The notes beneath the pieces are model-generated. The model was not told where the DNA came from. It saw only the letters and a list, made by a program, of their open reading frames with translations, and did no database searches. A stretch of 64,000 nucleotides of DNA, from the NCBI GenBank assembly GCA_041907665.1, contig JAYRGW010000006.1:1-64000 (forward strand). Reading direction: 5' to 3'. Within the stretch, counting starts at the first letter, position 1, and every line of letters starts with the position of its first letter. Made by a program: the position numbers and the translations under genes. The DNA is from JAAYUD01 sp041907665. GTDB lineage: Bacteria; Bacteroidota; Bacteroidia; Bacteroidales; Bacteroidaceae. Shown here piece after piece: positions 17,585-27,543 of this stretch.

Positions 17585-17616
17585 AAAAAAGGATTCGTAG
17601 TATTAATTACGAATCC
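17585..17616 (-). terminator. Intrinsic terminator of the OmpA-family gene
   Basis: GGATTCGTA at 17591-17599 pairs perfectly with TACGAATCC at 17608-17616, loop 8. On the minus strand the stem is followed by TTTTTTATTG. It lies 38 bases beyond the stop of the gene ending at 17654 and insulates it from the operon that starts at 17425. Confidence 0.85.
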
Positions 17617-17653
17617 CTCTATAGAAGAACTATATATTTTAAATCAATAGTAT

Positions 17654-18799
17654 CTATTTTGATATTTCGATGAAAGTACAAACGCGATTCCAATCAGCTT
17701 CAGAAAATACGTCGGTTGTAGCTCCCATTCCTTGAACAGTAAGACGCTCTTCATCAATTTTATATTTGTTTACCAACATATTTTTTACAGCATTAGCACG
17801 CGCCAAAGAAAGTTTTTGATTTATTTCAATATTGCCTTCTGGCGAAGCATACCCTTTTATAAGAATCTTAGACGTGGAATGATTCCTCAGAAATTTAGCT
17901 ATCATATTCACACTTGGAGCCTGAGATGGATTTATAATGGCTTTGCCCTGATCAAAAATCACAACGGGAGCCAAAGTTGTATTGGTGACGATTTCCGATT
18001 TGGTTATTGTCTTTGGAATAGCTTCGCATTCAGCCAACTTAGTTTTCAAGTCTTCTATTTGTTGCAAACCACTGCTAATCGTATTATCCTTTTCAGTTAC
18101 GGCGTTTCTCAAGTTATTGATTTTAGCATTCAAGGCATTGATCTCAATTGGATCATATAATTTGGCCAGTTTAAAATTATGTGTTCCATTACTATTGCCA
18201 AATTTATAAGTAAAACCACCTGTCACTTGACCGAAGGAACGATTAATATTCATAATCTTATGCCCGACGCCACTATTTGTATAATAGCACATATCCGGTT
18301 CAATATTTATTTGCCATGCTTTAGATTTGCCTAAATTTATATTTAACTGCCCACCTATTTTCATCAATAATTTGTCTGTACGATAATCTGCATTACCATT
18401 GCTGTGAAGACCACCTATACCAGTTACTAAAACCAATTCCACACAATCAGGAGTTCCTTTATAACGACAAAACAAATTATTCAAATTGAACAAGCCATCA
18501 ATACTCCCAGCCATATAGTCGAATGCAACTTTACTTGGTTTCATCTCTGGATTCAAGAAGTTGGAATTGATATATACTTGTGCATCGAGACGAAGTCCGA
18601 AAACAGGAGTCAGATATCGGCCCATCTTAAAACCTGCCACCGCACGAAAATTTCTATTAGGATTCTTTATCTTAGCAAAACTTCCGGCATCAATACCAAA
18701 AAACCAGTTATCTGTCAATTTACTATTCTCGACCGTTTGTGCGCCGACATAAGCAAATACGGTTAAAGCGACTACACACAATAATAAGATTTTTCTCAT
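17654..18799 (-). CDS. OmpA-family outer-membrane protein
   Basis: From ATG at 18799 the protein has 381 residues. An in-frame TTG at 18805 is a less likely start. A signal peptide (MRKILLLCVVALTVFAYVGAQ) is followed by a predicted eight-stranded barrel up to about residue 210. A short coiled coil comes next (LNAKINNLRNAV...SGLQQIEDLKTKLAE). The C-terminal OmpA peptidoglycan-binding domain spans about 270-381, with ILIKGYASPEGN, LSLARANAVKNML and ERLTVQGMGAT. It anchors the outer membrane to peptidoglycan. It is monocistronic, with its own promoter and terminator. Confidence 0.92.
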   Translation of the reverse strand: MRKILLLCVVALTVFAYVGAQTVENSKLTDNWFFGIDAGSFAKIKNPNRNFRAVAGFKMGRYLTPVFGLRLDAQVYINSNFLNPEMKPSKVAFDYMAGSIDGLFNLNNLFCRYKGTPDCVELVLVTGIGGLHSNGNADYRTDKLLMKIGGQLNINLGKSKAWQINIEPDMCYYTNSGVGHKIMNINRSFGQVTGGFTYKFGNSNGTHNFKLAKLYDPIEINALNAKINNLRNAVTEKDNTISSGLQQIEDLKTKLAECEAIPKTITKSEIVTNTTLAPVVIFDQGKAIINPSQAPSVNMIAKFLRNHSTSKILIKGYASPEGNIEINQKLSLARANAVKNMLVNKYKIDEERLTVQGMGATTDVFSEADWNRVCTFIEISK

Positions 18800-18841
18800 A
18801 ATCAAAGACCTTTAGGTTTAATGATGTACTACTCTATAATG

Positions 18842-18870
18842 CAAAAATATGATTTTCAATTGGAAAACAA
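18842..18870 (-). promoter_or_regulatory. Promoter of the OmpA-family gene (TTG-N18-TATTTTTG)
   Basis: On the minus strand TTG at 18870-18868 is followed by 18 bases and the -7 box TATTTTTG at 18849-18842, about 43 bases upstream of the ATG at 18799. The spacer is one base shorter than the usual 19-21. Confidence 0.55.
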
Positions 18871-18978
18871 CGATGAATGCACCAAATTTATATTTTTTTG
18901 ATAATATCCTATCTACAATAATCTACGTAAAAACATAGATAGCAGAAAACATCAGATTCCAAATATCAAAAAAACGAC

Positions 18979-18986
18979 TAACTTTG
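18979..18986 (+). promoter_or_regulatory. -7 box (TAACTTTG) for the DUF4838 gene
   Basis: TAACTTTG ends on the G of an in-frame GTG at 18986. Transcription should start about 6 bases later, so translation cannot begin at that GTG. This decides the start as ATG 19010. Confidence 0.65.
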
Positions 18987-19009
18987 TGCTGAAACTAACA
19001 ACACATTAC

Positions 19010-21196
19010 ATGAAAAAAATAGTTATAGGATTATTACTAGCATTTACAGCTCCCTCACTAGGAGCTCAAGTACGTATTGTAAATAATGGGCATTCAACAT
19101 CTAAGATCATCTGTACCTCAAATTCACCTATTAATATTACCGCTGCGCATATTTTACAAAGATTTATAGCTGAATCTACCAATTGCCACCTCACAATAAC
19201 ATCCAACACATCTCCTCATTGCAACGACATCGTTTTGGGTGGTACAACACCGAGAGAACTTACTATCGACGGCTACGTATTGTCGACCAAAGGGGGCATA
19301 TTGCATATTGCAGGATTAGGTAATGGAACCGTTTATGGTGTCGTCTCATTCTTAGAGCGGTATCTTGGCATGGATTATTGGAGTGATCAGGTCTATTCAC
19401 TACCAAAGACCAAAAACATTTCTCTAGCACCGATAAGTTTTATCGAAAATCCCACATTCCGATACAGACAAACTCAAAATTACGCACTTCAAAACGATAG
19501 TATATACAAATGGTGGTATCGGCTCGAAGAACCGAATGAGGTCTTCGCCGCGGATTATTGGGTTCACACGTTCGATCGTTTGCTACCTTCGGCAGTATAT
19601 GGACCTTCACATCCCGAATATTATGCATACTACAACGGCAAACGTCATCCGGGAGCCGCCAGCCAGTGGTGTCTCACCAATCCGGATGTGTTTAATATCG
19701 TCGTTCATCGCATAGATTCCATATTCAAGGCGCATCCAGATATGAAAACAATATGTGTCAGTCAAAACGATGGTAACAATACAAATTGCAAATGTCCGAA
19801 TTGCAGTCAAATAGACAAAGAAGAAGGAGCCTATTCGGGTAGTCTTATACGGTTTATTAACAAAATAGCCGATCGTTTTCCTGATAAACAAATTGCGACA
19901 TTGGCCTATCTATATAGTATGCAACCTCCCAAATTGGTGAAACCTAGAAAGAATGTCGTAATTATGTTATGCGATATTGACTGTAAACGAGAAGTATCAC
20001 TTACCGAAAACAACAGCGGACAAGAATTTGTAAAAGCATTGAAAGGCTGGTCCCAAATAAGCAATAACCTCTATGTCTGGGACTACGGCATTAATTTTGA
20101 TAATTTTGTTTCCCCATTTCCAAATTTCCATGTCTTGCAAGACAATATTCGCTTATTTCGTGACAACCATGTCACCATGCATTTTTCTCAGATATCCAGT
20201 AATCGGGGAGGTGACTTTGCCGAATTACGCACCTATTTAGTATCCAAACTGATGTGGAATGCTGACGCTGATGTAGATTCTCTTACTCAGCACTTTTTAA
20301 AAGGATATTATGGTAAAGCCGCACCTTATATATATAGGTATATCAACATCATGGAAGGAGCCATCATTGCTAGCGGTAAAGATCTTTGGATATACGATTC
20401 TCCTATAACGCATAAGGATGGAATGTTGAAACTCGCATTAATGAGACGTTATAACGAATTATTCGATGAAGCAGAAAAAGCTGTTGCAAACAATCCAATG
20501 TTTTTAGACAGAGTAAGGCTAACACGCCTACCTCTACAGTATGCAGCTCTAGAGATTGCCCGAACAGAGTCTAATATGAATAAAGAAAAAGAAACTCGAG
20601 ATTTGGCTTTATTCGAACAACGTTCCAAGTATTTCAACGTACCAAGCCTCAATGAGCGGAGCAATCCCCCAGCCGAATATTGTCAATTGTATCGCGACAG
20701 ATACTTAAAACACAACAGCAAGAATATAGCACTCCATAAGCCCATAAAATTTCTTATTGAGCCATCCGATAAATACGTAGCCTTAGGTCAGAAAGCTCTT
20801 ACAGACGGACTTTATGGAGGGACGACCTTTGTAGAAAGTTGGGTTGGTTGGGAAGGCAAAGACGGTGCTTTCGTTGTCGATTTGGGTGAAACGAAACAGA
20901 TACATCGTGCCGGAGCAGATTTTCTTCACCAGTTGGGAGCATGGATATTACTTCCACGTCAAGTATCATTTTCCTACTCCACCGATGGTATTGATTATAC
21001 TCCATGGCAAACAGTCAATATACCAGAACTACGTATAAACAAAGTTCTTTTTAAAAATATAGAAGCAGTTTCAACAACACCCCTTAATGCGCGATATATT
21101 AAAGTAGAAATAACCGCAACTAAAGAATGCCCTTCTTGGCATTACGGAGTAGGATATCCTTCTTGGTTCTTTATTGATGAAGTAACTGTAGAATAA
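19010..21196 (+). CDS. DUF4838 glycosidase-like protein with C-terminal discoidin domain
   Basis: The 728-residue protein has a signal peptide (MKKIVIGLLLAFTAPSLGAQ) and no lipobox. The N-terminal part (about 25-145) resembles the small beta-hexosaminidase/alpha-glucuronidase-type domain (NDIVLGGTTPRELTIDGYVLS; GTVYGVVSFLERYLGMDYWS). The DUF4838 core follows (about 160-480), with CVSQNDGNNTNCKCPNC, a Cys-rich motif typical of the family, and FADYW/YYAYYNG aromatics. The last 150 residues form an F5/8C-like module (DGLYGGTTFVESWVGWEGKDGAFVVDLGETKQIHRAG). DUF4838 members are often near glycan loci and thought to be hydrolases; the substrate is unknown. It has its own promoter and precedes a SusC/SusD pair. 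Confidence 0.82.
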   Translation: MKKIVIGLLLAFTAPSLGAQVRIVNNGHSTSKIICTSNSPINITAAHILQRFIAESTNCHLTITSNTSPHCNDIVLGGTTPRELTIDGYVLSTKGGILHIAGLGNGTVYGVVSFLERYLGMDYWSDQVYSLPKTKNISLAPISFIENPTFRYRQTQNYALQNDSIYKWWYRLEEPNEVFAADYWVHTFDRLLPSAVYGPSHPEYYAYYNGKRHPGAASQWCLTNPDVFNIVVHRIDSIFKAHPDMKTICVSQNDGNNTNCKCPNCSQIDKEEGAYSGSLIRFINKIADRFPDKQIATLAYLYSMQPPKLVKPRKNVVIMLCDIDCKREVSLTENNSGQEFVKALKGWSQISNNLYVWDYGINFDNFVSPFPNFHVLQDNIRLFRDNHVTMHFSQISSNRGGDFAELRTYLVSKLMWNADADVDSLTQHFLKGYYGKAAPYIYRYINIMEGAIIASGKDLWIYDSPITHKDGMLKLALMRRYNELFDEAEKAVANNPMFLDRVRLTRLPLQYAALEIARTESNMNKEKETRDLALFEQRSKYFNVPSLNERSNPPAEYCQLYRDRYLKHNSKNIALHKPIKFLIEPSDKYVALGQKALTDGLYGGTTFVESWVGWEGKDGAFVVDLGETKQIHRAGADFLHQLGAWILLPRQVSFSYSTDGIDYTPWQTVNIPELRINKVLFKNIEAVSTTPLNARYIKVEITATKECPSWHYGVGYPSWFFIDEVTVE

Positions 21197-21400
21197 CAAA
21201 AATAAACAAAAAAGACACTATAATTATACAAATTAGTATGAATACCGAAAAGAAATTATTTCTTCTTCCGGTGTTTATGTTATCAATCAAAAATATTCGC
21301 TAAATCCAATTTGTATAAAAACGCTTAAAATGTGTATTATTTAATCATTATTAGATATGTAATAATGGAATAAGACATTTTTTAATCATTCATTTCCCCA

Positions 21401-21408
21401 TAATTTTG
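21401..21408 (+). promoter_or_regulatory. -7 box (TAATTTTG) for the second susC
   Basis: TAATTTTG lies 46 bases upstream of the SusC ATG at 21454. It shows that the second SusC/SusD pair is transcribed from a housekeeping promoter, separately from DUF4838. No convincing -33 element is seen. Confidence 0.6.
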
Positions 21409-21453
21409 CAATATGAAAGAGATTATTAATAACACCTTTAAAATTTATCTAAC

Positions 21454-24400
21454 ATGAGAGAAAGAATGTTCAAATGCAGCTCTTATACACGAGCATGTCT
21501 GACGATGTTATTGCTGTTCTTTACCACAGCAATATTAGCACAGAACATTTCCGTTAGAGGTTCCGTTAAAGATGAACAAGGCGAACCGATCATTGGCGCC
21601 AATGTCATCATTAAGGGAACAACAACAGGAGCCATGACTGATGTTCATGGTAATTATACAGTGAAATGTGCGTCTAATGCAGTTCTTGAATTTTCCTATA
21701 TCGGAATGGAAAAAGTATCAATTCCGGTACAAGGGAAAAAGATCATCAATGTCGTATTAAAAGAATCTACTCATTCATTAAATGAAGTAGTAGTCACGGC
21801 GTTGGGTATCAAACGTGAAACAAAAGCCTTAGGTTATGCCGCAACAGAGGTCAATACCGACGAAATTAAGGCGGCTAATACTATTTCCCCGGTTGCAGCC
21901 TTGCAGGGTAAAGTTGCCGGTGTTGAAATTAACCAGTCGGACGGTGGTATGTTTGGTTCTACTAAAATACAAATTCGTGGCGCTTCTACTCTGAGCCAGA
22001 ACAACCAACCGATCTACGTAATCGATGGTGTCATTCTTGACAATCCTTCAAGCAATACAGGTGATGCCGATTGGGATTCTAACATCAATGACTACGGTAA
22101 CCAACTGAAAAACTTGAATCCTGATGATTTCGCATCATTAACAGTACTAAAAGGTGCAGCTGCTACTGCATTATACGGTTCTCGTGGCCTACACGGTGCA
22201 ATCGTTATTACAACCAAAAGTGGGAAGAGCGGACAAGGTATCGGCGTAAGTTTCTCGCAGACATTTGGAATTGACCGCGTATACAAAGCTCCTGACCTAC
22301 AGAATGAATATGTAGAAGGTGCTATACCTGGTTATGCGCTTTATGGCGACCTTTACAATTCAACAGGTAACCGTTGGGATACAAATGCATACTCTAAAAA
22401 CAGTAGCGGAAACTATTCTATGATCGAACAAAACGATGTCAACTCATACGCTGCAGGATGGTCATGGGGTCCAAACATTTCTTGGTTCAAAGGGAAGCAA
22501 GTCGAACAATATGACGGAACGATGGGTGAGATGAAAATTTATAAGGACAATTACAAAGATGCCTATAGAAATGGATTCAACACAAACACTCACGTAGCTG
22601 TTCAAGGTGGCAATGAAACCACAACATTCTATACTTCTTTATCTTACAAATATGCATCAGGTACTACTCCTCGTAACACTTTCGATCGTTTGTCATTCTT
22701 AGCAAAAGCTTCACACCACATCACAAAAAATGTAATTCTCGAAGCATCTATTGACTTTGCCAATTCTACACCAAGAAATGCTCAAAATAATATTGGAGAA
22801 GCATTTGCTAACGGAACTTTCATGAGAGAATATGATGTCAATAAGTACAAACATTTATATAAAGGTACTCATGGCGGTATGGCTAGTTCTGCCTATGGCG
22901 ATCTTTATAGATCAGTTCCTGGAAAAGACGTATGGTGGAGCATTTACGAAAATAACTACCAACAGAAAGAAACTTCTGTACGTCCTACACTAGACTTGAC
23001 TTATAATATCACCCCTTGGCTTACTTTTCGTGCCGGTGCCAACTATAATTATTATTATATTCGCGGCGAAAACAAACAATTAGGCTCAGGTTATGCTAAT
23101 GAAGGCGGTTATTATGCCTTAACAAGCAGCACAACAGAACAAACCAATGCCTACGCTAGTGCATTATTCAATAAACAAATCAATCAAGATTTTGAAGTTC
23201 ACGGATTCCTTCGTGGTGAATACTATAATCAGACTGCACAATACAATTCTGCAAATACAGAAGGAGGTTTGATTGTTCCGGGCCAGTATTTCATAACAAA
23301 CTCTAAGAATCAGGCCGATTTTTCAGCTTATAAATTCAATACTAAACGTATTGTTTCCTACATTTTCCAAGTAGGTGCTAGTTGGAAGAACCAATTATTT
23401 ATGGATATTACCGGACGTAATGACTGGTCATCAGCTTTAGTTTATACAAATGGTACTGGCAATTTCTCGTATTTCTATCCATCAGTATCAGGTTCTTGGA
23501 TTGCATCCGAGACCCTTCGCAAATACTTGCCAGAATGGGTTACATTCGCTAAGATCCGTGCATCTTGGGCACAAGTAGGTAACGATACAGATCCTTACTA
23601 TATTAATTCAGGTTATACACTTAACTCTACAACTTTCAATTCTGGCAAAATATATAGTTTGTCTTTGCCTAGTCAAATCAAGAGTACGAATTTAAAACCT
23701 GAACGTAAAAATTCTTGGGAAGTAGGTATTGATTGGAGATTCCTTAACAATAGAATTGGCATTGACGCTACATACTATAAGGAAAATACCAAGAATCAGA
23801 TTATGTCCATTTCTGTTCCTTACTATTCAGGAGTAAGCACAGAGTTAATCAATGCTGGTAATATTCAAAACTCAGGTCTTGAACTTTCTCTAAATACCAC
23901 GCCATACAAAAATAGAGATTGGGAATGGGATTTGAACTTTACCTACACACGCAATCGAGATAAAATTATTTCTTTAAGTAAGGATGTAGCTAATTATATT
24001 GTTCTGGATGGTGACCCTGCATACGGCAACTATCGTATAGGTTCTGTTGCAAAAGTAGGTGGTAGCTATGGTATGTTAATGTCCGATTCAAAACCAGCAA
24101 TCGATCCGACCACTAAACTGCCTATATTGTCTTATAGCAATACACTCCACACAGCTTACAACCGCCGTTCAGGAAATGTTGAGGAAGTAGGATCTATGTT
24201 ACCGGATTTCTTGGGATCTGTCAATACTAGTTTAAAGTATAAGAATTTAAGCGTTCATGTTGCATTAGACTGCCGTTTCGGTGGATATGTAGCATCCTTC
24301 AACTCTCGTTATGCTACAGCTTATGGTTTTTCGGGTACTTCATTGAATTATCGTAAAGGCTTGACATGGACAAGTAATTTTTCAGACAGTAAGGGTATGT

Positions 24401-24852
24401 CATTCTCTGACGGATTCATTCCCAATGGTGTATTCGCTTCGGGTACAACCGTGACAACAGCTACCGGTGCTTCTGTTGATGTTAGCGGTAAAACATACAA
24501 AGAATGTTACGAAGCAGGTATTGTAGAACCTAATCATTTAAGCGACTATGCCTATTACAGCAATAGCTGGGGATCGGGTGTTACCAATGACAACTGGTTA
24601 AAGAAGCTTAACTATATAGCTCTTCGTGAAATTAGTATATCCTATACCTTACCGGTTTCTATTGCAAGTAAAGTAATGGCAAGAAGTCTATCTGTTAGTT
24701 TAGTTGGACGAAATTTAGGATATTTATTGAACACGGCTCCAAACCATGAGAATCCTGAATCAATTCGTGGTACAGGTGCTTCACAATTCCGTATGCGCTC
24801 ATTCAGCCCATACACTGCAAACTATATGTTTAGTATTAATGCATCTTTCTAA
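21454..24852 (+). CDS. SusC/RagA-type TonB-dependent transporter (second pair)
   Basis: The 1132-residue protein has a signal peptide ending near residue 30 (TTAILAQ) and a carboxypeptidase-regulatory-like domain at about 33-103 (GEPIIGANVIIKGTTTGAMTDVHGNY). A TonB-box-like LNEVVVTALGIKRE at 109-122, the plug (GKVAGVEI; KIQIRGASTLSQNNQPIYVIDG; LKGAAATALYGSRG) and a long barrel follow. Unlike the first SusC it lacks an STN domain, so it is not expected to signal through a FecR protein. The SusD gene begins 13 bases after the stop. Substrate is unknown. Confidence 0.93.
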   Translation: MRERMFKCSSYTRACLTMLLLFFTTAILAQNISVRGSVKDEQGEPIIGANVIIKGTTTGAMTDVHGNYTVKCASNAVLEFSYIGMEKVSIPVQGKKIINVVLKESTHSLNEVVVTALGIKRETKALGYAATEVNTDEIKAANTISPVAALQGKVAGVEINQSDGGMFGSTKIQIRGASTLSQNNQPIYVIDGVILDNPSSNTGDADWDSNINDYGNQLKNLNPDDFASLTVLKGAAATALYGSRGLHGAIVITTKSGKSGQGIGVSFSQTFGIDRVYKAPDLQNEYVEGAIPGYALYGDLYNSTGNRWDTNAYSKNSSGNYSMIEQNDVNSYAAGWSWGPNISWFKGKQVEQYDGTMGEMKIYKDNYKDAYRNGFNTNTHVAVQGGNETTTFYTSLSYKYASGTTPRNTFDRLSFLAKASHHITKNVILEASIDFANSTPRNAQNNIGEAFANGTFMREYDVNKYKHLYKGTHGGMASSAYGDLYRSVPGKDVWWSIYENNYQQKETSVRPTLDLTYNITPWLTFRAGANYNYYYIRGENKQLGSGYANEGGYYALTSSTTEQTNAYASALFNKQINQDFEVHGFLRGEYYNQTAQYNSANTEGGLIVPGQYFITNSKNQADFSAYKFNTKRIVSYIFQVGASWKNQLFMDITGRNDWSSALVYTNGTGNFSYFYPSVSGSWIASETLRKYLPEWVTFAKIRASWAQVGNDTDPYYINSGYTLNSTTFNSGKIYSLSLPSQIKSTNLKPERKNSWEVGIDWRFLNNRIGIDATYYKENTKNQIMSISVPYYSGVSTELINAGNIQNSGLELSLNTTPYKNRDWEWDLNFTYTRNRDKIISLSKDVANYIVLDGDPAYGNYRIGSVAKVGGSYGMLMSDSKPAIDPTTKLPILSYSNTLHTAYNRRSGNVEEVGSMLPDFLGSVNTSLKYKNLSVHVALDCRFGGYVASFNSRYATAYGFSGTSLNYRKGLTWTSNFSDSKGMSFSDGFIPNGVFASGTTVTTATGASVDVSGKTYKECYEAGIVEPNHLSDYAYYSNSWGSGVTNDNWLKKLNYIALREISISYTLPVSIASKVMARSLSVSLVGRNLGYLLNTAPNHENPESIRGTGASQFRMRSFSPYTANYMFSINASF

Positions 24853-24865
24853 CGGAATAAATATT

Positions 24866-26782
24866 ATGAATATGAAAAAATATAATTTCATAAAAAAATC
24901 ATTGACGGCAGTATTGCTTATGCTAATGGTACTCCCTGCTTTCACAGGTTGCAGCAGAGACGACTTTGCCGATATAAATACAAATCCCTCTACAGTAGGA
25001 AAAGGAAATGTTCCCTATCTGTTCACTCAGGCAATCATGAATTTTGAGCCTTCTGATTATCTGCTGTGGTTCTACGATGGGAAATATACTTCAAACTTCG
25101 TGCAGGCATTTATTCCTGGAAGTTATGCTGATAAATTTAATATTATGGGCGAACTAGGAGGAGTAGGTTCTCAATTTGTTTCAGTGCTCAACATCAAACG
25201 GGATGTCGACAATATCGTATCACAAATGAATACTACTGAAGCTGCAAAATATCAAAACATTCAAGCTATGCTTTCACCTTTAAGTATCTATTTAGGGATA
25301 TTCGATAGTGACATGTTTGGTTCTATGCCTTATTCGGAAGCATGTTTGAATAGATATGGCGGTACATTGACTCCAAAATACGACACCATGGATCAGTTGT
25401 ACGATGAATGGCTTACTGAATTAGATAATGATATCAAAATTTTATCATCAAACTTATCCGACCAAATAACACCAAGCAGCAACGATATCGTTTATGGTGG
25501 TGATGTTAGCAAGTGGTTGAAGTTTGCCAATGGCGTGAAACTGAAAATTGCGGTACGTCTGCTTCATCAAGACAAAGCCAGAGCTTTGAAAATAGCAGAA
25601 GAAGTTGGTGCTAGTGATAACAATGTAATGAGTGGAAGTAGTGACGATTTTGTATACAATAAAGGTTCGCAAGACTATCACTTCGGTAACGGTGTAAGCC
25701 TTGGCGTTGCAAGTAAGAACGTACTTGACTTCATGATGAATAATAAAGATCCACGTCTGCGCATCATGTTCACTAAAAACGATTTTAACTCTGAAGTCGT
25801 TCAGGCATTCTTTGATGCTCAGTACCAAGCTCAACAGACAGGAACCACTATTTTATCGGCTATTCCAAAATATATATTGGATAACGTAGAATACTCTACA
25901 GATGTAAATGGGAAAAAGACTTTTACTGCATGGAAAGGCATGGGAGAACCATGGGTACGTTTCTATGGCACACCGGTAGGTATGAATATTTCTGACAATC
26001 CTGTTTATACGGGCGATAACAATTATTTTAACAGCAACAAATGGAAAGTCACTTTGAATGATAAAACCAAGACATACGGAGCTACATCCAGCTTCAATCA
26101 AGAATTGGTTCGTGGACAAATAGATTTCACTTATCCGACAAAACCCGATGGAGTTACAAAGCAAGACACGAAAGATTGCCCGTGGTATGGCATGGCATTG
26201 TCCACTGCAGAAATGAATTTATACCTTGCGGAAATGAAATTGTTAGGTGCAAACTTACCTAAAACAGCGTCTCAATATTTCAATACCGCTATCCAAACTT
26301 CTGCAGAAGAATATAATAACCTAGCCGTATTAAACCAAATTCCTTATTGCGATGCTGCCCATTGCTATGATGCAAACGAAAAACCCATTACATACGGTTC
26401 TAGCGAGATTGCAGCCATGATGACAAATACTGATTATCAGTTGACAGGCTCTACCTCTGACGATTTGGAAAAAGTTTATATACAGCAGTTCCTACATTTT
26501 ATGTATCAACCAGTCGATCAATTTGTTTCTGTAAGACGCTCAGGTGTACCTAAAGTCGGCAGCAGCTTGATTCCTTGGGTCAACTTAACTCAAAACACAA
26601 ACATTCCAAGACGTATGTATGTAACAGAGCCACAGGTAACGGATAAAATGTATGACATCTTAATAAATGCATATAGTGCAGAAGGTTTCTCTTATGGTAG
26701 AGATGATCCTTCGAAGCTAAATTCTGAAAGAGTTTGGGCTGATAAGGGAGCACCTAATTTTGGTGAAGGTCCCAACTTCTAA
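24866..26782 (+). CDS. SusD-like surface lipoprotein (second pair)
   Basis: From ATG at 24866 the product has 638 residues. A longer frame reaching back to 24746 overlaps the end of SusC and lacks a signal peptide at its start, so it is rejected. The lipobox ends at cysteine 29 (LPAFTGC), followed by DDFADINTNPSTVGKGNVPYLF, the hallmark of the SusD-like_2 branch. At 638 residues it is longer than most SusD proteins (about 500-550), mainly from inserts in the second half. It is the partner of the preceding SusC and is followed by a strong terminator. Confidence 0.9.
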   Translation: MNMKKYNFIKKSLTAVLLMLMVLPAFTGCSRDDFADINTNPSTVGKGNVPYLFTQAIMNFEPSDYLLWFYDGKYTSNFVQAFIPGSYADKFNIMGELGGVGSQFVSVLNIKRDVDNIVSQMNTTEAAKYQNIQAMLSPLSIYLGIFDSDMFGSMPYSEACLNRYGGTLTPKYDTMDQLYDEWLTELDNDIKILSSNLSDQITPSSNDIVYGGDVSKWLKFANGVKLKIAVRLLHQDKARALKIAEEVGASDNNVMSGSSDDFVYNKGSQDYHFGNGVSLGVASKNVLDFMMNNKDPRLRIMFTKNDFNSEVVQAFFDAQYQAQQTGTTILSAIPKYILDNVEYSTDVNGKKTFTAWKGMGEPWVRFYGTPVGMNISDNPVYTGDNNYFNSNKWKVTLNDKTKTYGATSSFNQELVRGQIDFTYPTKPDGVTKQDTKDCPWYGMALSTAEMNLYLAEMKLLGANLPKTASQYFNTAIQTSAEEYNNLAVLNQIPYCDAAHCYDANEKPITYGSSEIAAMMTNTDYQLTGSTSDDLEKVYIQQFLHFMYQPVDQFVSVRRSGVPKVGSSLIPWVNLTQNTNIPRRMYVTEPQVTDKMYDILINAYSAEGFSYGRDDPSKLNSERVWADKGAPNFGEGPNF

Positions 26783-26802
26783 ACTTCTATCAAATCAAAA
26801 AG

Positions 26803-26840
26803 ACAAAGTCCTGCTCCACAAAGAACAGGACTTTGTTTTT
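26803..26840 (+). terminator. Intrinsic terminator of the second susCD pair
   Basis: ACAAAGTCCTG (26803-26813) pairs perfectly with CAGGACTTTGT (26826-26836), 12-base loop, followed by TTTTAT. It lies 20 bases after the SusD stop. Confidence 0.88.
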
Positions 26841-26865
26841 ATAGCATCAAATCAAAAAATTTTAT

Positions 26866-26873
26866 TATATTTG
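26866..26873 (+). promoter_or_regulatory. -7 box (TATATTTG) for the secreted unknown protein gene
   Basis: TATATTTG lies 24 bases upstream of the ATG at 26897. An in-frame ATG at 26879 would sit at or before the predicted transcription start, so 26897 is the better start. Confidence 0.6.
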
Positions 26874-26896
26874 CATGAATGATTAATAATAAAGCT

Positions 26897-27538
26897 ATGA
26901 AATATCTTATTTTAACAATTGCATCAATATTCCTTTTTATTCCTGATATAATAAAAGCACAAAACGCTATCCGATTATTTCCAGATTTTCAAGAAGGAAC
27001 TATCTTAATGCGCAATAAAGCAATAATCAAATCGCAAGTCAATTATGATACGACTCACGATAAATTGCTGTATAAAGAGGGGAACACTGTTATGGAATTG
27101 ACTAACCTTTCTGATATTGATACGATATATATAAAACAACATAAATTTATCGTTTCCGGACTAGGATTTTGCGAGGTTAAGACTTTACAAAAAGGCATGC
27201 TCTTTATTAAGTGGCATCTCAAAGCTGTAAATATCGGAAAGAAGGGAGCCTACGGACAAGCTACCCAAAATTATGTACAAAACATTAACACTTCCACATT
27301 CAACAATAGTGGTATCATCAACTATGAAAGTTCCGATATTTATGAAATGAATAACTATAATCAATATTCAATATCGCTTCCAAATAGCAAAATCAAAAGG
27401 TTCCATGATAAGAAATCTTTTTTCAAACTTTTTCCAGAGCATGCGATGGACATCAAAAACTTCATCAACGAAAATCATATTGATTTTCAACATATAGAAG
27501 ACATAATTAAACTCTGCAATTTTAGTCTGACATTTTGA
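26897..27538 (+). CDS. Secreted protein of unknown function
   Basis: I do not recognise this 213-residue protein. It has a signal peptide (MKYLILTIASIFLFIPDIIKAQ), then an apparently beta-rich N-terminal half (RLFPDFQEGTILMRNKAIIKSQ, YDTTHDKLLYKEGNTVMELTN). This pattern resembles small secreted Bacteroidetes proteins that start with a motif of the type G-x-V-x-x-K. An Asn-rich linker (NINTSTFNNSGIINYESS) and a basic C-terminal half (KIKRFHDKKSFFKLFPEHAMDIKNFI) follow. It has its own promoter after a terminator, and its stop is 5 bases from the stop of the convergent AraC gene. Confidence 0.75.
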   Translation: MKYLILTIASIFLFIPDIIKAQNAIRLFPDFQEGTILMRNKAIIKSQVNYDTTHDKLLYKEGNTVMELTNLSDIDTIYIKQHKFIVSGLGFCEVKTLQKGMLFIKWHLKAVNIGKKGAYGQATQNYVQNINTSTFNNSGIINYESSDIYEMNNYNQYSISLPNSKIKRFHDKKSFFKLFPEHAMDIKNFINENHIDFQHIEDIIKLCNFSLTF

Positions 27539-27543
27539 TTATA

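Noticed and set aside
18986..19009. GTG start that lengthens the DUF4838 protein
   Set aside because: The GTG overlaps the G of its own -7 box (TAACTTTG), and a signal peptide starts at the later ATG.
21413..21457. 14-codon leader peptide whose stop overlaps the start of the second susC
   Set aside because: Its ATG is only 5 bases past the -7 box, at or before the likely transcription start, so it is probably not translated.
24746..24865. Upstream start of the second SusD
   Set aside because: It overlaps the end of SusC by over 100 bases and has no signal peptide; ATG 24866 starts a good lipoprotein signal.
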